Assembly: GCA_964581605.1 (NCBI GenBank)
Contig: CAZOPF010000144.1
Coordinates: 1-11,537 of the forward strand
DNA: 11,537 bases
Reading direction: 5' to 3'
DNA from: CAADGU01 sp964581605
GTDB lineage: Bacteria > Chloroflexota > Anaerolineae > Promineifilales > Promineifilaceae
Shown piece by piece: positions 1-7,166 of this stretch (within the stretch, counting starts at the first letter, position 1; every line of letters starts with the position of its first letter). The notes below the pieces were generated by a model. That model did not search any database, was not told the origin of the DNA, and was given only the letters and a program-made list of their open reading frames with translations. Both the position numbers and the translations under genes were made by a program.

Positions 1-12
1 CACCTGGAACTG

Positions 13-516
13 TTATGGTTTGGGGGAAGGAGGTGGCTGAGGTGGCTCATCATTTTGGTTGGGTGCAGGGGATGGGGTGTTGATACGGCCAGAAAGCTGC
101 TCCACCTGTTGGCTGGCCCAGCGGAGAGCGGCCGATGCACCCTTTCCGGCCTCAGCTTTCCAGTCGGTTTCGCGCAGGCGGGTTTGCATGTGGGCCGCTT
201 GCTGGCGAGCCTGTTCTTCGGCCGCTTTCACCAGATGCTCGTGTAACAAATCCGCACTTTTGGCAGCAACGGCCGTCACCCCCTTTTGTGCCCCTTTCTT
301 CACCGCACCAGTTACACTTTTGCGTGCCTGGCTGTCCCATCCTTTTTGGGCAGCCTGTGCGGCCGCGCCAGCTGCGGCCTGGGCAGCCCCTTTGCCCGAC
401 TGTATCGCTCGATCTTTGAAGGTGGAGGTTGGGGTACGGCCGTTTTCTGGCGTATCCGGTGGCGTTTCCTCTTCATCAGGGATTTCAATTTTCAGGATTT
501 CTTGTGAATCATTCAT
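13..516 (-). CDS. Ala/Gln/Lys-rich low-complexity protein, function unknown
   Basis: This 167-residue protein is not recognised as a known family. It has an acidic Pro/Glu-rich N-terminus (about residues 10-30), a central Ala/Gly/Gln/Lys-rich stretch likely to be helical (about 38-115, including AQAAAGAAAQAAQKG), and a Pro-rich tail (about 147-167). There is no signal peptide, transmembrane segment or cysteine, so it is probably cytoplasmic. The ATG at 514-516 is preceded by GGAGAA at a spacing of about 4-5 bp (plus-strand 521-526), which supports the start. It lies 61 bp downstream of the cNMP-histidine kinase gene on the same strand and could be co-transcribed with it. The composition resembles LEA-like or nucleoid-associated helical proteins, but that is only a resemblance. 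Reality of the gene is likely; function is unknown. Confidence 0.7.
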   Translation of the reverse strand: MNDSQEILKIEIPDEEETPPDTPENGRTPTSTFKDRAIQSGKGAAQAAAGAAAQAAQKGWDSQARKSVTGAVKKGAQKGVTAVAAKSADLLHEHLVKAAEEQARQQAAHMQTRLRETDWKAEAGKGASAALRWASQQVEQLSGRINTPSPAPNQNDEPPQPPPSPKP

Positions 517-577
517 CAGCTTCTCCGGCGTCCCTTACGCAGCCAGCTTGCAACCGTTGCCGCGCAAATTCTGGCGG

Positions 578-1765
578 TTACATCACCCGGTGAGGCAAGA
601 TGATGGTGAAGGTGCTGCCTGCGCCCGGTGTGCTGCTGACGGTGATACGGCCGTGGTGCCGATCCACCACAAATTTAGCAATGGTCAGCCCTACCCCCAA
701 CCCAGGAAAAAGTTGCGCCGCCCCCTCTCTTTCCAGCCGGTAAAAGGGGTCAAAAATACGGTAAAGCTCCGCTTCGGCAATGCCAATACCCTGGTCTTCA
801 ATGGCAATGGCTACCCCGGCCCCATTCTCCCGATACGCGCGAATGGCAACAGGCGTCTTGTCTGGGGAATACTTAAAGGCATTTTCTAGCAGCGCCCGCA
901 CTGCCAACACCAGGCTGCGCCGATCCGCAAAAATTTCAGGCACATCGGCGGCGATATCCATCGTCACCCGTGTGGTTTCCGCTTCCATCGTGGCGCGGGC
1001 TGTGTTCAGCGCTTCAATCAACACATCGGCCGCATTGAGATATTCAAAATCAGTAGACTTAGGGTGCATTTCATACAACAACAAGAGGTCGTTGGTGTGG
1101 CCGATAATTTTTTCCACGTTTCGCGTGATCGAGCCAAGAGCTACTTTCAGAGAATTACCAGTCATCGCTCCCTGGTTAATCAGCCCCAAATAGCCACGAA
1201 TCGAAGTCAACGGCGTCCGTAATTCGTGGGACAACGTCACAATCACCTGAGAACGTAACGCTTCCTGCGCTTCCAGATCGGCATACGTTGCCTGTAAGGC
1301 GGCGTTTTTCACGTTTAGCTCGTTGATCACAGCGCGGTCTGTACGGCGAATGTGGCCGATAATCTGACGCATCAGGGTACGCAGCAAGCTGGGGTTGGTA
1401 CGGGCAATTGCCATAAAATCTGTTTCGCTGATTTCGATGACCCGACATTCGGTTGTAGTACGAATGGTGGCCATGCGCGAGGTTTCACCCAGAAAGGCCA
1501 TTTCGCCAAAGTAACGGGTGGGGCGCAGGGTATCTACCACTATTTCCTGTTGGTCATCCGCATGGACGATAATGCTTACTTCACCAGACTCGATGATGTA
1601 GAGTGAATTGCCTTCGTCACCCTCCTCAAAAATATCAAAACCGGCCGGAAAGGTGCGCTCCTGGGCTGCCTGAACCAGCGATTCTATGTCTTTGCGGCTG
1701 AGATCGGGAAAGGCAATGTGTAATAATTGGATCGTTTCATCAGACAAATGGTCGTTTGTTGTCAT
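578..1765 (-). CDS. Soluble sensor histidine kinase with N-terminal cyclic-nucleotide-binding-type domain
   Basis: The 395-residue protein carries a cNMP-binding/CAP_ED-type domain at about residues 15-130. Its phosphate-binding cassette looks intact (FGEMAFLGETSRMAT, G87-E88, R97), so a cyclic nucleotide could be the ligand. A short helical linker (about 145-172) leads to HisKA with the H-box SHELRTPL (phospho-acceptor H180). HATPase_c follows, with N-box LLENAFKYSPD (about 292-302), G1 DQGIGIA (about 324-330), F-box FDPFYRL and G2 GLGVGL. No transmembrane segment is seen, so it is a cytoplasmic sensor that should autophosphorylate and pass phosphate to a response regulator. No receiver gene is in the window, so its partner is elsewhere. 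The ATG at 1763-1765 has AGGTGG 3-4 bp upstream. It heads a likely two-gene unit with the 167-residue protein. Domain assignment is firm; ligand and output are inferred. Confidence 0.93.
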   Translation of the reverse strand: MTTNDHLSDETIQLLHIAFPDLSRKDIESLVQAAQERTFPAGFDIFEEGDEGNSLYIIESGEVSIIVHADDQQEIVVDTLRPTRYFGEMAFLGETSRMATIRTTTECRVIEISETDFMAIARTNPSLLRTLMRQIIGHIRRTDRAVINELNVKNAALQATYADLEAQEALRSQVIVTLSHELRTPLTSIRGYLGLINQGAMTGNSLKVALGSITRNVEKIIGHTNDLLLLYEMHPKSTDFEYLNAADVLIEALNTARATMEAETTRVTMDIAADVPEIFADRRSLVLAVRALLENAFKYSPDKTPVAIRAYRENGAGVAIAIEDQGIGIAEAELYRIFDPFYRLEREGAAQLFPGLGVGLTIAKFVVDRHHGRITVSSTPGAGSTFTIILPHRVM

Positions 1766-1959
1766 AGTCCACCTACAAAAATGAGCCTCGGCAGCATGTG
1801 GAAGCCATTGGCCTCATTTTAGCATAGTCGGGAAGTTGTTTGACGGTTAATTTTACGGCCGTTTCACTCCTGGTAATTCACGTCCCCTGAATGGTAGGGA
1901 CGGCCGTGAAATTTATACTTGTGGCAAAAATCTGGGCGCTACTTCCCTATTGGTGTTGC
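1766..1959. promoter_or_regulatory. Divergent intergenic region with bulged hairpin and candidate -10 boxes
   Basis: This spacer separates the minus-strand histidine kinase from the plus-strand kinase-FHA gene and holds no gene. On the minus strand a TAAAAT candidate -10 lies at 1816-1821 (no good -35), with 8-bp inverted arms AAAATGAG/CTCATTTT at 1778-1785 and 1813-1820. Toward the plus-strand gene, 1877-1886 (TTCACGTCCC) pairs with 1897-1910 with a 4-nt bulge: a 10-bp stem with a 10-nt loop. A TATACT candidate -10 follows at 1914-1919, again with a poor -35. Two copies of ACGGCCGT (1855, 1900) sit here. The hairpin could be an operator or just an intergenic repeat. Confidence 0.4.
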
Positions 1960-4551
1960 ATGGACAATTTTATTGGTAAAAAGATTGAGCAATTTTTGAT
2001 AGAGTCGTATGTGGGCAAAGGTAAAACTGGTTCAGTTTATCAGGCGCGAGACCTGAACCTGGATCGGTCCGTTGCCATTAAGCTATTGTCCCCAGAACTG
2101 GCTATTCACCCTGGCATCCAGCGCCAGTTAGCCCAGGCGGTGCGTAACGTCTCTTCCCTCAGCCACCCCTCTATTGTGACATTGTATAACCTGGGGAACC
2201 AGAACGGCCGTGCCTATCTGGTAACCGATTTTGTCAATGGCATTAGCCTGGACAAGGCGTTGCTGCGGTTAAACAGCCGCCAACAATTTATGCCGCTGGA
2301 TGAGGTGCTGCATATCATGGCGCAGGCGGCCGACGCGCTGGGCACAGCCCATCAGGCCGGCGCATTGCATTTGAACCTGAAGCCGGCCAACATACTCATC
2401 AAACGGCAGCAGCGGCAGTCACGCCCTGGTGAATCATCGCTGCGGGCAATGCTTACAGATTTCGGTCTGGCGTTGATTCCAGAGACGGGTATTCAAACCG
2501 CTTTCATTGATCTGCACAGCAACTTCCCTTACCTGGCCCCCGAACAATGCACGAATGGCGCGGTGGACGGCCGTACCGATATTTACAGCCTGGGCATCAT
2601 CTTGTACGAAACAGTAACCGGCCGGGTGCCCTTTGCTGTGCAGTCGCCCACAGAAGCCATCATGCGTCATTCAGTGGAATCGCCATTGCCTGTGCGTGAC
2701 TTGCGCCCAGATGTGCCGCCAGCCGTTGCCAATGTGGTCTATACCGCATTGGCGAAGGACCCGGCCCGGCGTTACCAGCTTGCCGAGCAAATGGCCGATG
2801 CGTTGCGCCAGGCCAGCCGGGATATGTTGGCTGGCGATACGCCGGCTACTCAGCTTTTTTCTGCGGTTCAGGGTGAAACTGCCAACCAGGTCAGGCAGCC
2901 GTTGCCTACCCGCACACTCGCCGAATTAACCGGGCGTAAGAAGAATGGGTTGCCACCAGCAACCCTAATAGAGCAACCAGAGCCAGCCACCCCGCCCCAG
3001 CCCGAACCAGTGCAGCCTATTTTTAATTCGCCTATACTGGCATTGTCGGAAACGATGCCGGTACAACCTCAATTTGATACGCCCGTTTTGGGTATTGATA
3101 CTAATGATATAGAAGTGAAGATAGACCAGGCATCGGAACCGGCTGTTTTGCGGGCGGCCGTGCCTGAAACACCGCCATTTGTAGAGCCAGTGATTACGCC
3201 CCCGCCTCCCACGCTTGTTGTGCCTGCACAGCCCACACCGCCATTTGCCATGCCTGTTGTGGCAAACAAAGCCGTTGATGAGTTGCCGACTGATGTGCAT
3301 GTGTTGGATGTGCCCGCGCAAGATGCGCAGATTGTGATTATCCGCCAGGGGCGTGGGCCGCGCCGGGTGACATTGAGCAAACCACAAATTCTCATTGGGC
3401 GGGCTAAGGATAATGATATTGTGCTGAATGCCCGGGACGTTTCCCGGTACCATGCCCGGTTGGACTGGGTCAACGGCCGTTGGCGTGTAACAGATTTAGA
3501 CAGCAGCGGCGGCACATTTGGCAACGGCCGTCGCCTCATTGTCAATGAGCCAGACACATGGGCACCGGAACAAATTTTACAGATCGGCCCCTACTTTTTG
3601 CACTGGGCTTCAGCGACTGAACTAAATGCCGCGCCCAGCCTGGCAAATGAAGAACCCAAAACAGAGTTGTTCCAGATAACAAATGATACCAGCCAGGTGC
3701 AAAGTAGTACCGGGCGTTTTTGTGTGGCTTTGCATCCGGCCTTGCTCACGATGATGGCTGGTGACCAGACAACTGTGCAGATCGAACTCTTTAACCAGGG
3801 TTCGGCTACTGACACACTTAAGCTGGCAATCAGTGGGCTGCCTTCCGGCACCTTTTCACTGACGCAGCATTTTGTTACATTGGCGCCCGGCGCCCGGGCC
3901 AATATCCCCCTGGTTTTGCAACTGCCCTCTACCGGCACACTTATGTCTTACCGCATTGCCGCCGGTAATTATCCATTTGACCTGATTGTTCACTCCAAAA
4001 CGAGCGAGGCAGAAACGGCCGTCATCGCCGGTATGCTCATAGTCACCACCCAGGAGCAATTTTCATTGGGGCTTTGGCCTTCTCAGGTGGACGATGGTGA
4101 CAACATCCGCATTCTCATTCGCAACGAGGGGAATGTGCCCAATACCTACAGCCTGGTGGGCCGCGATGAAAAGAGCCGGGTGCAATTTGGCGGGCAGCGC
4201 GGCCGAATGCAGCTAAAACCGGGCGAGGCTATTACACAAGTGGTCACAGTGCGCACACGCCAGCGGCCGTTATTCGGCCGTGAGCAGGTAATTCCATTTG
4301 AAGTGGAAGTGCGCACCGAAAATGGGCAGCAGCAAGTGAAAACAGGCCAGGTGCGCATACAACCACAGATTCCCGGTTGGGCCATGTGGCTGGGCACGGC
4401 TATTTTTGTGCTGTTGTTGAGTGTGCTGCTGGCAACGGCCGTCATCACTCAGGGGCAGGCGCAAGGGCATTCCCCCACGCCTTCATATGTTACTCCCGCC
4501 AGTCAACCCCTCACCGATACCGTAAACGTGCAGCAAATGGATAACCCCTAA
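1960..4551 (+). CDS. Kinase-like (probable pseudokinase) - FHA - double beta-sandwich - TM protein
   Basis: With the start at ATG 1960 the protein is 863 residues. An in-frame ATG at 1891 would add 23 residues, but it lies in the hairpin and lacks homology to kinase N-termini; the domain normally begins as in MDNFIGKKIEQFLIE. Residues 12-280 form a PknB-type kinase fold with Gly loop GKGKTGSV (19-26), beta3 K41, DFG 167-169, APE 193-195 and D207. However the HRD motif reads HLN (N139 replaces the catalytic Asp) and the alpha-C Glu aligns with A60. A Pro-rich linker (about 290-450) leads to an FHA domain (about 455-548) with intact pThr-reading residues G480-R481, S495, H498 and N522-G523. Two beta-sandwich (NEW3/COG1470-like) domains follow at about 586-690 and 694-797, then one TM helix at about 807-829. 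With a single C-terminal TM everything before it should be cytoplasmic. Likely a phospho-reader or scaffold at the membrane. No strong Shine-Dalgarno is seen. Confidence 0.9.
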   Translation: MDNFIGKKIEQFLIESYVGKGKTGSVYQARDLNLDRSVAIKLLSPELAIHPGIQRQLAQAVRNVSSLSHPSIVTLYNLGNQNGRAYLVTDFVNGISLDKALLRLNSRQQFMPLDEVLHIMAQAADALGTAHQAGALHLNLKPANILIKRQQRQSRPGESSLRAMLTDFGLALIPETGIQTAFIDLHSNFPYLAPEQCTNGAVDGRTDIYSLGIILYETVTGRVPFAVQSPTEAIMRHSVESPLPVRDLRPDVPPAVANVVYTALAKDPARRYQLAEQMADALRQASRDMLAGDTPATQLFSAVQGETANQVRQPLPTRTLAELTGRKKNGLPPATLIEQPEPATPPQPEPVQPIFNSPILALSETMPVQPQFDTPVLGIDTNDIEVKIDQASEPAVLRAAVPETPPFVEPVITPPPPTLVVPAQPTPPFAMPVVANKAVDELPTDVHVLDVPAQDAQIVIIRQGRGPRRVTLSKPQILIGRAKDNDIVLNARDVSRYHARLDWVNGRWRVTDLDSSGGTFGNGRRLIVNEPDTWAPEQILQIGPYFLHWASATELNAAPSLANEEPKTELFQITNDTSQVQSSTGRFCVALHPALLTMMAGDQTTVQIELFNQGSATDTLKLAISGLPSGTFSLTQHFVTLAPGARANIPLVLQLPSTGTLMSYRIAAGNYPFDLIVHSKTSEAETAVIAGMLIVTTQEQFSLGLWPSQVDDGDNIRILIRNEGNVPNTYSLVGRDEKSRVQFGGQRGRMQLKPGEAITQVVTVRTRQRPLFGREQVIPFEVEVRTENGQQQVKTGQVRIQPQIPGWAMWLGTAIFVLLLSVLLATAVITQGQAQGHSPTPSYVTPASQPLTDTVNVQQMDNP

Positions 4552-4586
4552 CCTGGACAAGCCAGAGCCAAAGAGGTTTTCACCCC

Positions 4587-4640
4587 AGAAAGAGGCGCAG
4601 AGTTTTACATGCTATCTCTGTGTTTCCGTGTCTCTGCGGT
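4587..4640. repeat. Intergenic inverted array, period 8 (element A)
   Basis: Left arm AGAAAGAGGCGCAGAG (about 4587-4602) faces three tandem octamers on the right: TCTCTGTG (4615-4622), TTTCCGTG (4623-4630) and TCTCTGCG (4631-4638), across about 12 nt. The reverse complement of the right units (CGCAGAGA, CACGGAAA, CACAGAGA) matches the left arm only approximately. Located between the kinase-FHA gene and the promoter of the next gene; it could fold in the 3' end of the upstream transcript, but there is no T-tract. Confidence 0.6.
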
Positions 4641-4675
4641 AGGGCTGGTGGTGAGCCGGCTGATCAACTACCGCT

Positions 4676-4704
4676 TTGGAAAATAGAGTCCTCTGCACTA
4701 TAAT
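4676..4704 (+). promoter_or_regulatory. Sigma70-type promoter for the small membrane protein gene
   Basis: TTGGAA (4676-4681) and a perfect TATAAT (4699-4704) are separated by 17 bp. Transcription would begin near 4711, giving a leader of about 30 nt that contains AAGGAG (4722-4727), 13 bp before the ATG at 4741. Confidence 0.7.
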
Positions 4705-4740
4705 CGCGCCGATTTTCACAAAAGGAGAGTATATCTGGTA

Positions 4741-5061
4741 ATGCAAACTGCAAAATTGTGGCGATGGGCGATGGCCCTGGTGTTTCTATTTGTGGTGGCT
4801 GCACCAACGGCCGTGTTTGCTATGGAAAATAGACCTGATAAGCATCATGTACCCTCTGTGGTGTACCAGGAAGAAGGTGAAGAGACACATACCGAAGAAG
4901 AAGAAGTGACCGGCCAGGCTGGCGGTAGCGGTGTCACTTTTGTTCTGGCATTGATTGTGGGCATTATTGCCCTGATTATTTTTGTGGTAGCCATCCTGGG
5001 TGCAGTTGGCCTGGGGATTATTGGCATTGGTTACGCTTCAACCAGCACAGGTGAAGAATAG
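4741..5061 (+). CDS. Small secreted/membrane protein with acidic linker, function unknown
   Basis: The 106-residue protein starts with a typical signal peptide: basic n-region (K5, R8), hydrophobic core (about 10-21) and cleavage-like VFA after residue 27. A short polar segment with an acidic block (about residues 44-56, EEGEETHTEEEEV) leads to one long hydrophobic segment rich in Gly/Ile/Val (about 65-97) and a short tail. After processing it would be a single-span protein with its acidic N-terminus outside. It has a strong promoter of its own (TTGGAA-17-TATAAT) and AAGGAG 13 bp upstream of the ATG, a slightly long spacing. The 89-residue gene starts 17 bp after its stop and is probably co-transcribed. 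No family is recognised. The Gly-rich hydrophobic stretch might also be two tight membrane passes. Confidence 0.75.
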   Translation: MQTAKLWRWAMALVFLFVVAAPTAVFAMENRPDKHHVPSVVYQEEGEETHTEEEEVTGQAGGSGVTFVLALIVGIIALIIFVVAILGAVGLGIIGIGYASTSTGEE

Positions 5062-5078
5062 TAAAAGAGCAAGCAAAC

Positions 5079-5348
5079 ATGCAAACCCTTATCCTGCAAT
5101 GTAAACCGCGTAAAATGACCACCGGCAATAGCTGGCTCATTGAAGTCATCGGGCCTGACGGCCCGGCCAAAGACCAGCTAAAGGAATCCATTGACAAACT
5201 GGAACATCACCCGGCCAAAGCTATCCGCCGTGCGCTCATGGACAGCCTGGGCCTCATCCAGACGCACGGGTATGAAATCAAATACACCGAGCATTTTGAA
5301 GCAGACAATGAGATGGAAGGCTGGCTATTTGTGCTGCAAAAACGATAA
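5079..5348 (+). CDS. Small conserved-looking cytoplasmic protein, function unknown
   Basis: This is an 89-residue protein with mixed alpha/beta character and no signal peptide or membrane segment. It has a single Cys (C8), a central helical segment (about residues 30-57, KDQLKESIDKLEHHPAKAIR) and a C-terminal beta-like segment ending in EGWLFVLQKR. No family is recognised. It begins 17 bp after the small membrane protein gene and ends 15 bp before the convergent Nudix gene, so it is likely the last gene of a two-gene transcript from the 4676 promoter. The ribosome-binding site is weak (AAGAGC about 10 bp upstream). Codon use and composition match neighbouring genes. Confidence 0.72.
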   Translation: MQTLILQCKPRKMTTGNSWLIEVIGPDGPAKDQLKESIDKLEHHPAKAIRRALMDSLGLIQTHGYEIKYTEHFEADNEMEGWLFVLQKR

Positions 5349-5363
5349 CTGACCGAGGTTGGC

Positions 5364-5879
5364 TTACGGCCCGCGCAAGGCCGCAATGGCCGCCTGTGTG
5401 CTGGCAAAGGCCACGTCGGGTAGAGCCTCCAGGCTAAAAAAGGCGGCCGCATCCGCATCATCACCCGCTTTGAGTTCCCCGCCGACTACACGGCCCCGGT
5501 ACAAAATGAAAATGGAAGCGCCACCCTGTTCCGGTGGGTTGTGATAGACATCCAACAACCCGTCAATGGTGACGTGCAAGCCGGTTTCTTCCCACACTTC
5601 GCGCACGGCCGTGACCATTGGCTCCTCCCCCTGATCCAGATAACCCGCCGGTAAACTCCAGCGCCCAATCTCCGGTCGCATCGTCCGCCGCACCAGCAGT
5701 ACCTCCCCCGCCTCGTTCACCACCAGCACCCCCACGCCCACTTTTGGATCGGTAAAATGGATGAATCCACACTGGGGGCACACCCGGCGCATTTTGTCAC
5801 CCACCAGTTTTGTTTGCACGGCCGTGCCGCAGCGGGCACAAAACCGCACATGCTCTGGGGCGGAATTGCTCTCGCTCAT
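5364..5879 (-). CDS. Nudix hydrolase with N-terminal zinc ribbon
   Basis: The 171-residue protein has a zinc ribbon at about residues 14-37 (C14xxC17 and C34xxC37) followed by a Nudix domain. The Nudix box is complete: G79, E85, then REVWEETGL at 93-101, matching Gx5Ex7REUxEExGU. Such enzymes cleave a nucleoside diphosphate linked to another moiety (NADH, ADP-ribose, NDP-sugars and similar) using Mg2+ or Mn2+. The zinc-ribbon plus Nudix layout recalls NudC-type NADH pyrophosphatases, but this protein is shorter and the NudC-specific SQPWPFPxS motif is absent, so the substrate is open. Its ATG overlaps the stop of the upstream gene by 4 bp (ATGA), making it the last gene of a coupled operon. 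It converges on the 89-residue gene with only 15 bp between stops. Confidence 0.93.
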   Translation of the reverse strand: MSESNSAPEHVRFCARCGTAVQTKLVGDKMRRVCPQCGFIHFTDPKVGVGVLVVNEAGEVLLVRRTMRPEIGRWSLPAGYLDQGEEPMVTAVREVWEETGLHVTIDGLLDVYHNPPEQGGASIFILYRGRVVGGELKAGDDADAAAFFSLEALPDVAFASTQAAIAALRGP

Positions 5880-6277
5880 ACCTCAAGCCCCCATTGCAAC
5901 AGTTTAGGCGGGACAGCCAGGAATTCAGCTACCGGCCCCAGTTCACGGGCGATAAAAGTCTCAATGCCAAAGCCATCAGTTAACATCTGGTACATCCGGG
6001 AAAGGGCGTAACCCACATCATGGGGGCAGTAAATCCCCACTTGCACGTTCCGGTGTTCCTGCAACGCGAATTGGCGGTAGACGACCAGACTTTGCATTTT
6101 GTTGTAGTTCAGCACAAAGTTCTCCACACCGCTAAAGTCGCAGAATCGGTTAGCTTCCCATCCCCAGTGACAATTTTTCATTTCCAGATAATAGTTCAAG
6201 ATAATTTCCGTAGTCAGTTCGCCAATGGGGAACCAACAGATGAGTTTGTCCTCTTCGTGGAAAACCAAACGATCCAT
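5876..6277 (-). CDS. SpoIIAA/STAS-like small protein
   Basis: I place the start at ATG 6275-6277 (133 residues, beginning MDRLVFHEED). It lies 1 bp after the TGA of the upstream gene, a layout typical of translational coupling. An upstream in-frame ATG at 6373 would add 32 residues lying wholly inside the preceding gene with no homology-like content. The pattern of a beta-strand start, LTTEIILNYYLEM helix, a strand with CDFSG (about 46-50), then VQVGIYCPHDVGYALSRMYQML (about 78-99) and a final ARELGPVAEFLAVP segment resembles SpoIIAA-like/STAS-fold proteins, which serve as signalling partners rather than enzymes. This is a fold-level inference from the pattern. There is no membrane segment. 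Its stop overlaps the Nudix start by 4 bp. Function unknown. Confidence 0.7.
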   Translation of the reverse strand: MDRLVFHEEDKLICWFPIGELTTEIILNYYLEMKNCHWGWEANRFCDFSGVENFVLNYNKMQSLVVYRQFALQEHRNVQVGIYCPHDVGYALSRMYQMLTDGFGIETFIARELGPVAEFLAVPPKLLQWGLEV

Positions 6278-6278
6278 T

Positions 6279-7166
6279 TCAATTATCCCGTCCAGGCACG
6301 TTGGACAACTCCTGAAACACCAGCCGCCAACTACCATCACGGCCGTCCGCGCACTTCTCCACCCGCAACCCACTCACCTCCGGGCTGCCCTCGGCCAGCA
6401 GCACCGTGTAGGAAATATCTGGCGCCATCGTAAAATCGCCATACCCCACCCCCTGGTCTGGCTTAAAGCCGGTAAAAAAGCGGTCTTCGCCACCGTCCCA
6501 GCGCACGATCACCGCCGTACCCGGTACATCATTCAACGCCGCATCCTGGGTAATCACTTCAATGCGCGGCGCACCATCCAGGCCACAAAGTTGCTCCTGG
6601 CTGAGAAGTTGAAAAGCAAAAACCTCTGTTGGTTGTGGTGGCAGGGTGGCGGTGGGTGTGAGGGTGGGCACGGCCGTCACCGATGGCAACGGTTCCGGCG
6701 TGGGCAAAAAGACCTGGGAAGCCAGCGTGGGCGTGGGCAACGCGGCCGCCGTCGGCGCAAAAACCGCCACCGCCCCTCCTTGCGCCCCCAACTGCTGCGC
6801 CAGCGCCGCCAGGTGGCGCAGTGCGTCCGGCGGGGCCAGATTACGCACATAACTTTCCAATAGCGCGTTCACCGTGCCCGGCAGGTCAGGGTCTTCCAGC
6901 GCCGCCAACCGCTGCTGCGCCCGCGCCCAGTCGCCATCGGCCGCATAGTTCTGGCTGACCAGGAAAATATACTCCGCCTTATATTCTGCGCTCAACCGCG
7001 CCGGGCCAGCATCGGTGTAAACCACCGGGTCTACCACCCAGCTATAGTACAACCCCGCGCTCAACCCGATGACCAGCCCCAGCAGCAGCCAACCGGCCGT
7101 GGAAATGCGCTGCCAGAACGGCCGTCGCTCACTGCTGCTGTAGGGCAAACGGCGGCGGCGGCTCAT
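6279..7166 (-). CDS. Membrane-anchored protein with Pro/Thr linker and C-terminal beta domain
   Basis: The 295-residue protein has a basic cytoplasmic tail (MSRRRR...), one TM helix (about 24-43), and a helical domain (about 45-130) that resembles the whole soluble part of the upstream gene's product (shared PARL/PAYL, then YAADGD/YALDGD and QQRLAAL/QTRLAGL). A Pro/Thr/Ala-rich linker (about 136-182) follows. The C-terminal domain (about 186-285) contains VIVRWDGGEDRFFTGFKPD and two cysteines (C194, C272) that could form a disulphide if exported. An extracytoplasmic location is inferred from topology. The start overlaps the stop of the upstream gene by 4 bp (ATGA), and its stop is 1 bp before the next ATG. 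No enzymatic motif is seen; it may be a carbohydrate- or surface-binding protein. Confidence 0.82.
   Translation of the reverse strand: MSRRRRLPYSSSERRPFWQRISTAGWLLLGLVIGLSAGLYYSWVVDPVVYTDAGPARLSAEYKAEYIFLVSQNYAADGDWARAQQRLAALEDPDLPGTVNALLESYVRNLAPPDALRHLAALAQQLGAQGGAVAVFAPTAAALPTPTLASQVFLPTPEPLPSVTAVPTLTPTATLPPQPTEVFAFQLLSQEQLCGLDGAPRIEVITQDAALNDVPGTAVIVRWDGGEDRFFTGFKPDQGVGYGDFTMAPDISYTVLLAEGSPEVSGLRVEKCADGRDGSWRLVFQELSNVPGRDN

Noticed and set aside
59..889. Plus-strand open frame of 276 codons across the histidine kinase and Ala-rich genes
   Set aside because: It lies antisense to two well-supported genes; its translation is low-complexity with many Cys/Arg/Ser and no domain, a shadow of GC-rich coding.
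1891..1959. Upstream ATG adding 23 residues to the kinase-FHA protein
   Set aside because: It lies within the bulged hairpin; the extra residues do not fit kinase N-termini, and the TATACT candidate promoter would place the transcript start downstream.
2965..3557. Two overlapping minus-strand frames of 162 codons
   Set aside because: Antisense to the FHA and linker coding region; no recognisable motif and no ribosome-binding site.
6278..6373. Upstream ATG adding 32 residues to the SpoIIAA-like protein
   Set aside because: The extension overlaps the preceding gene by nearly 100 bp; the ATG one base after the TGA is the natural coupled start.
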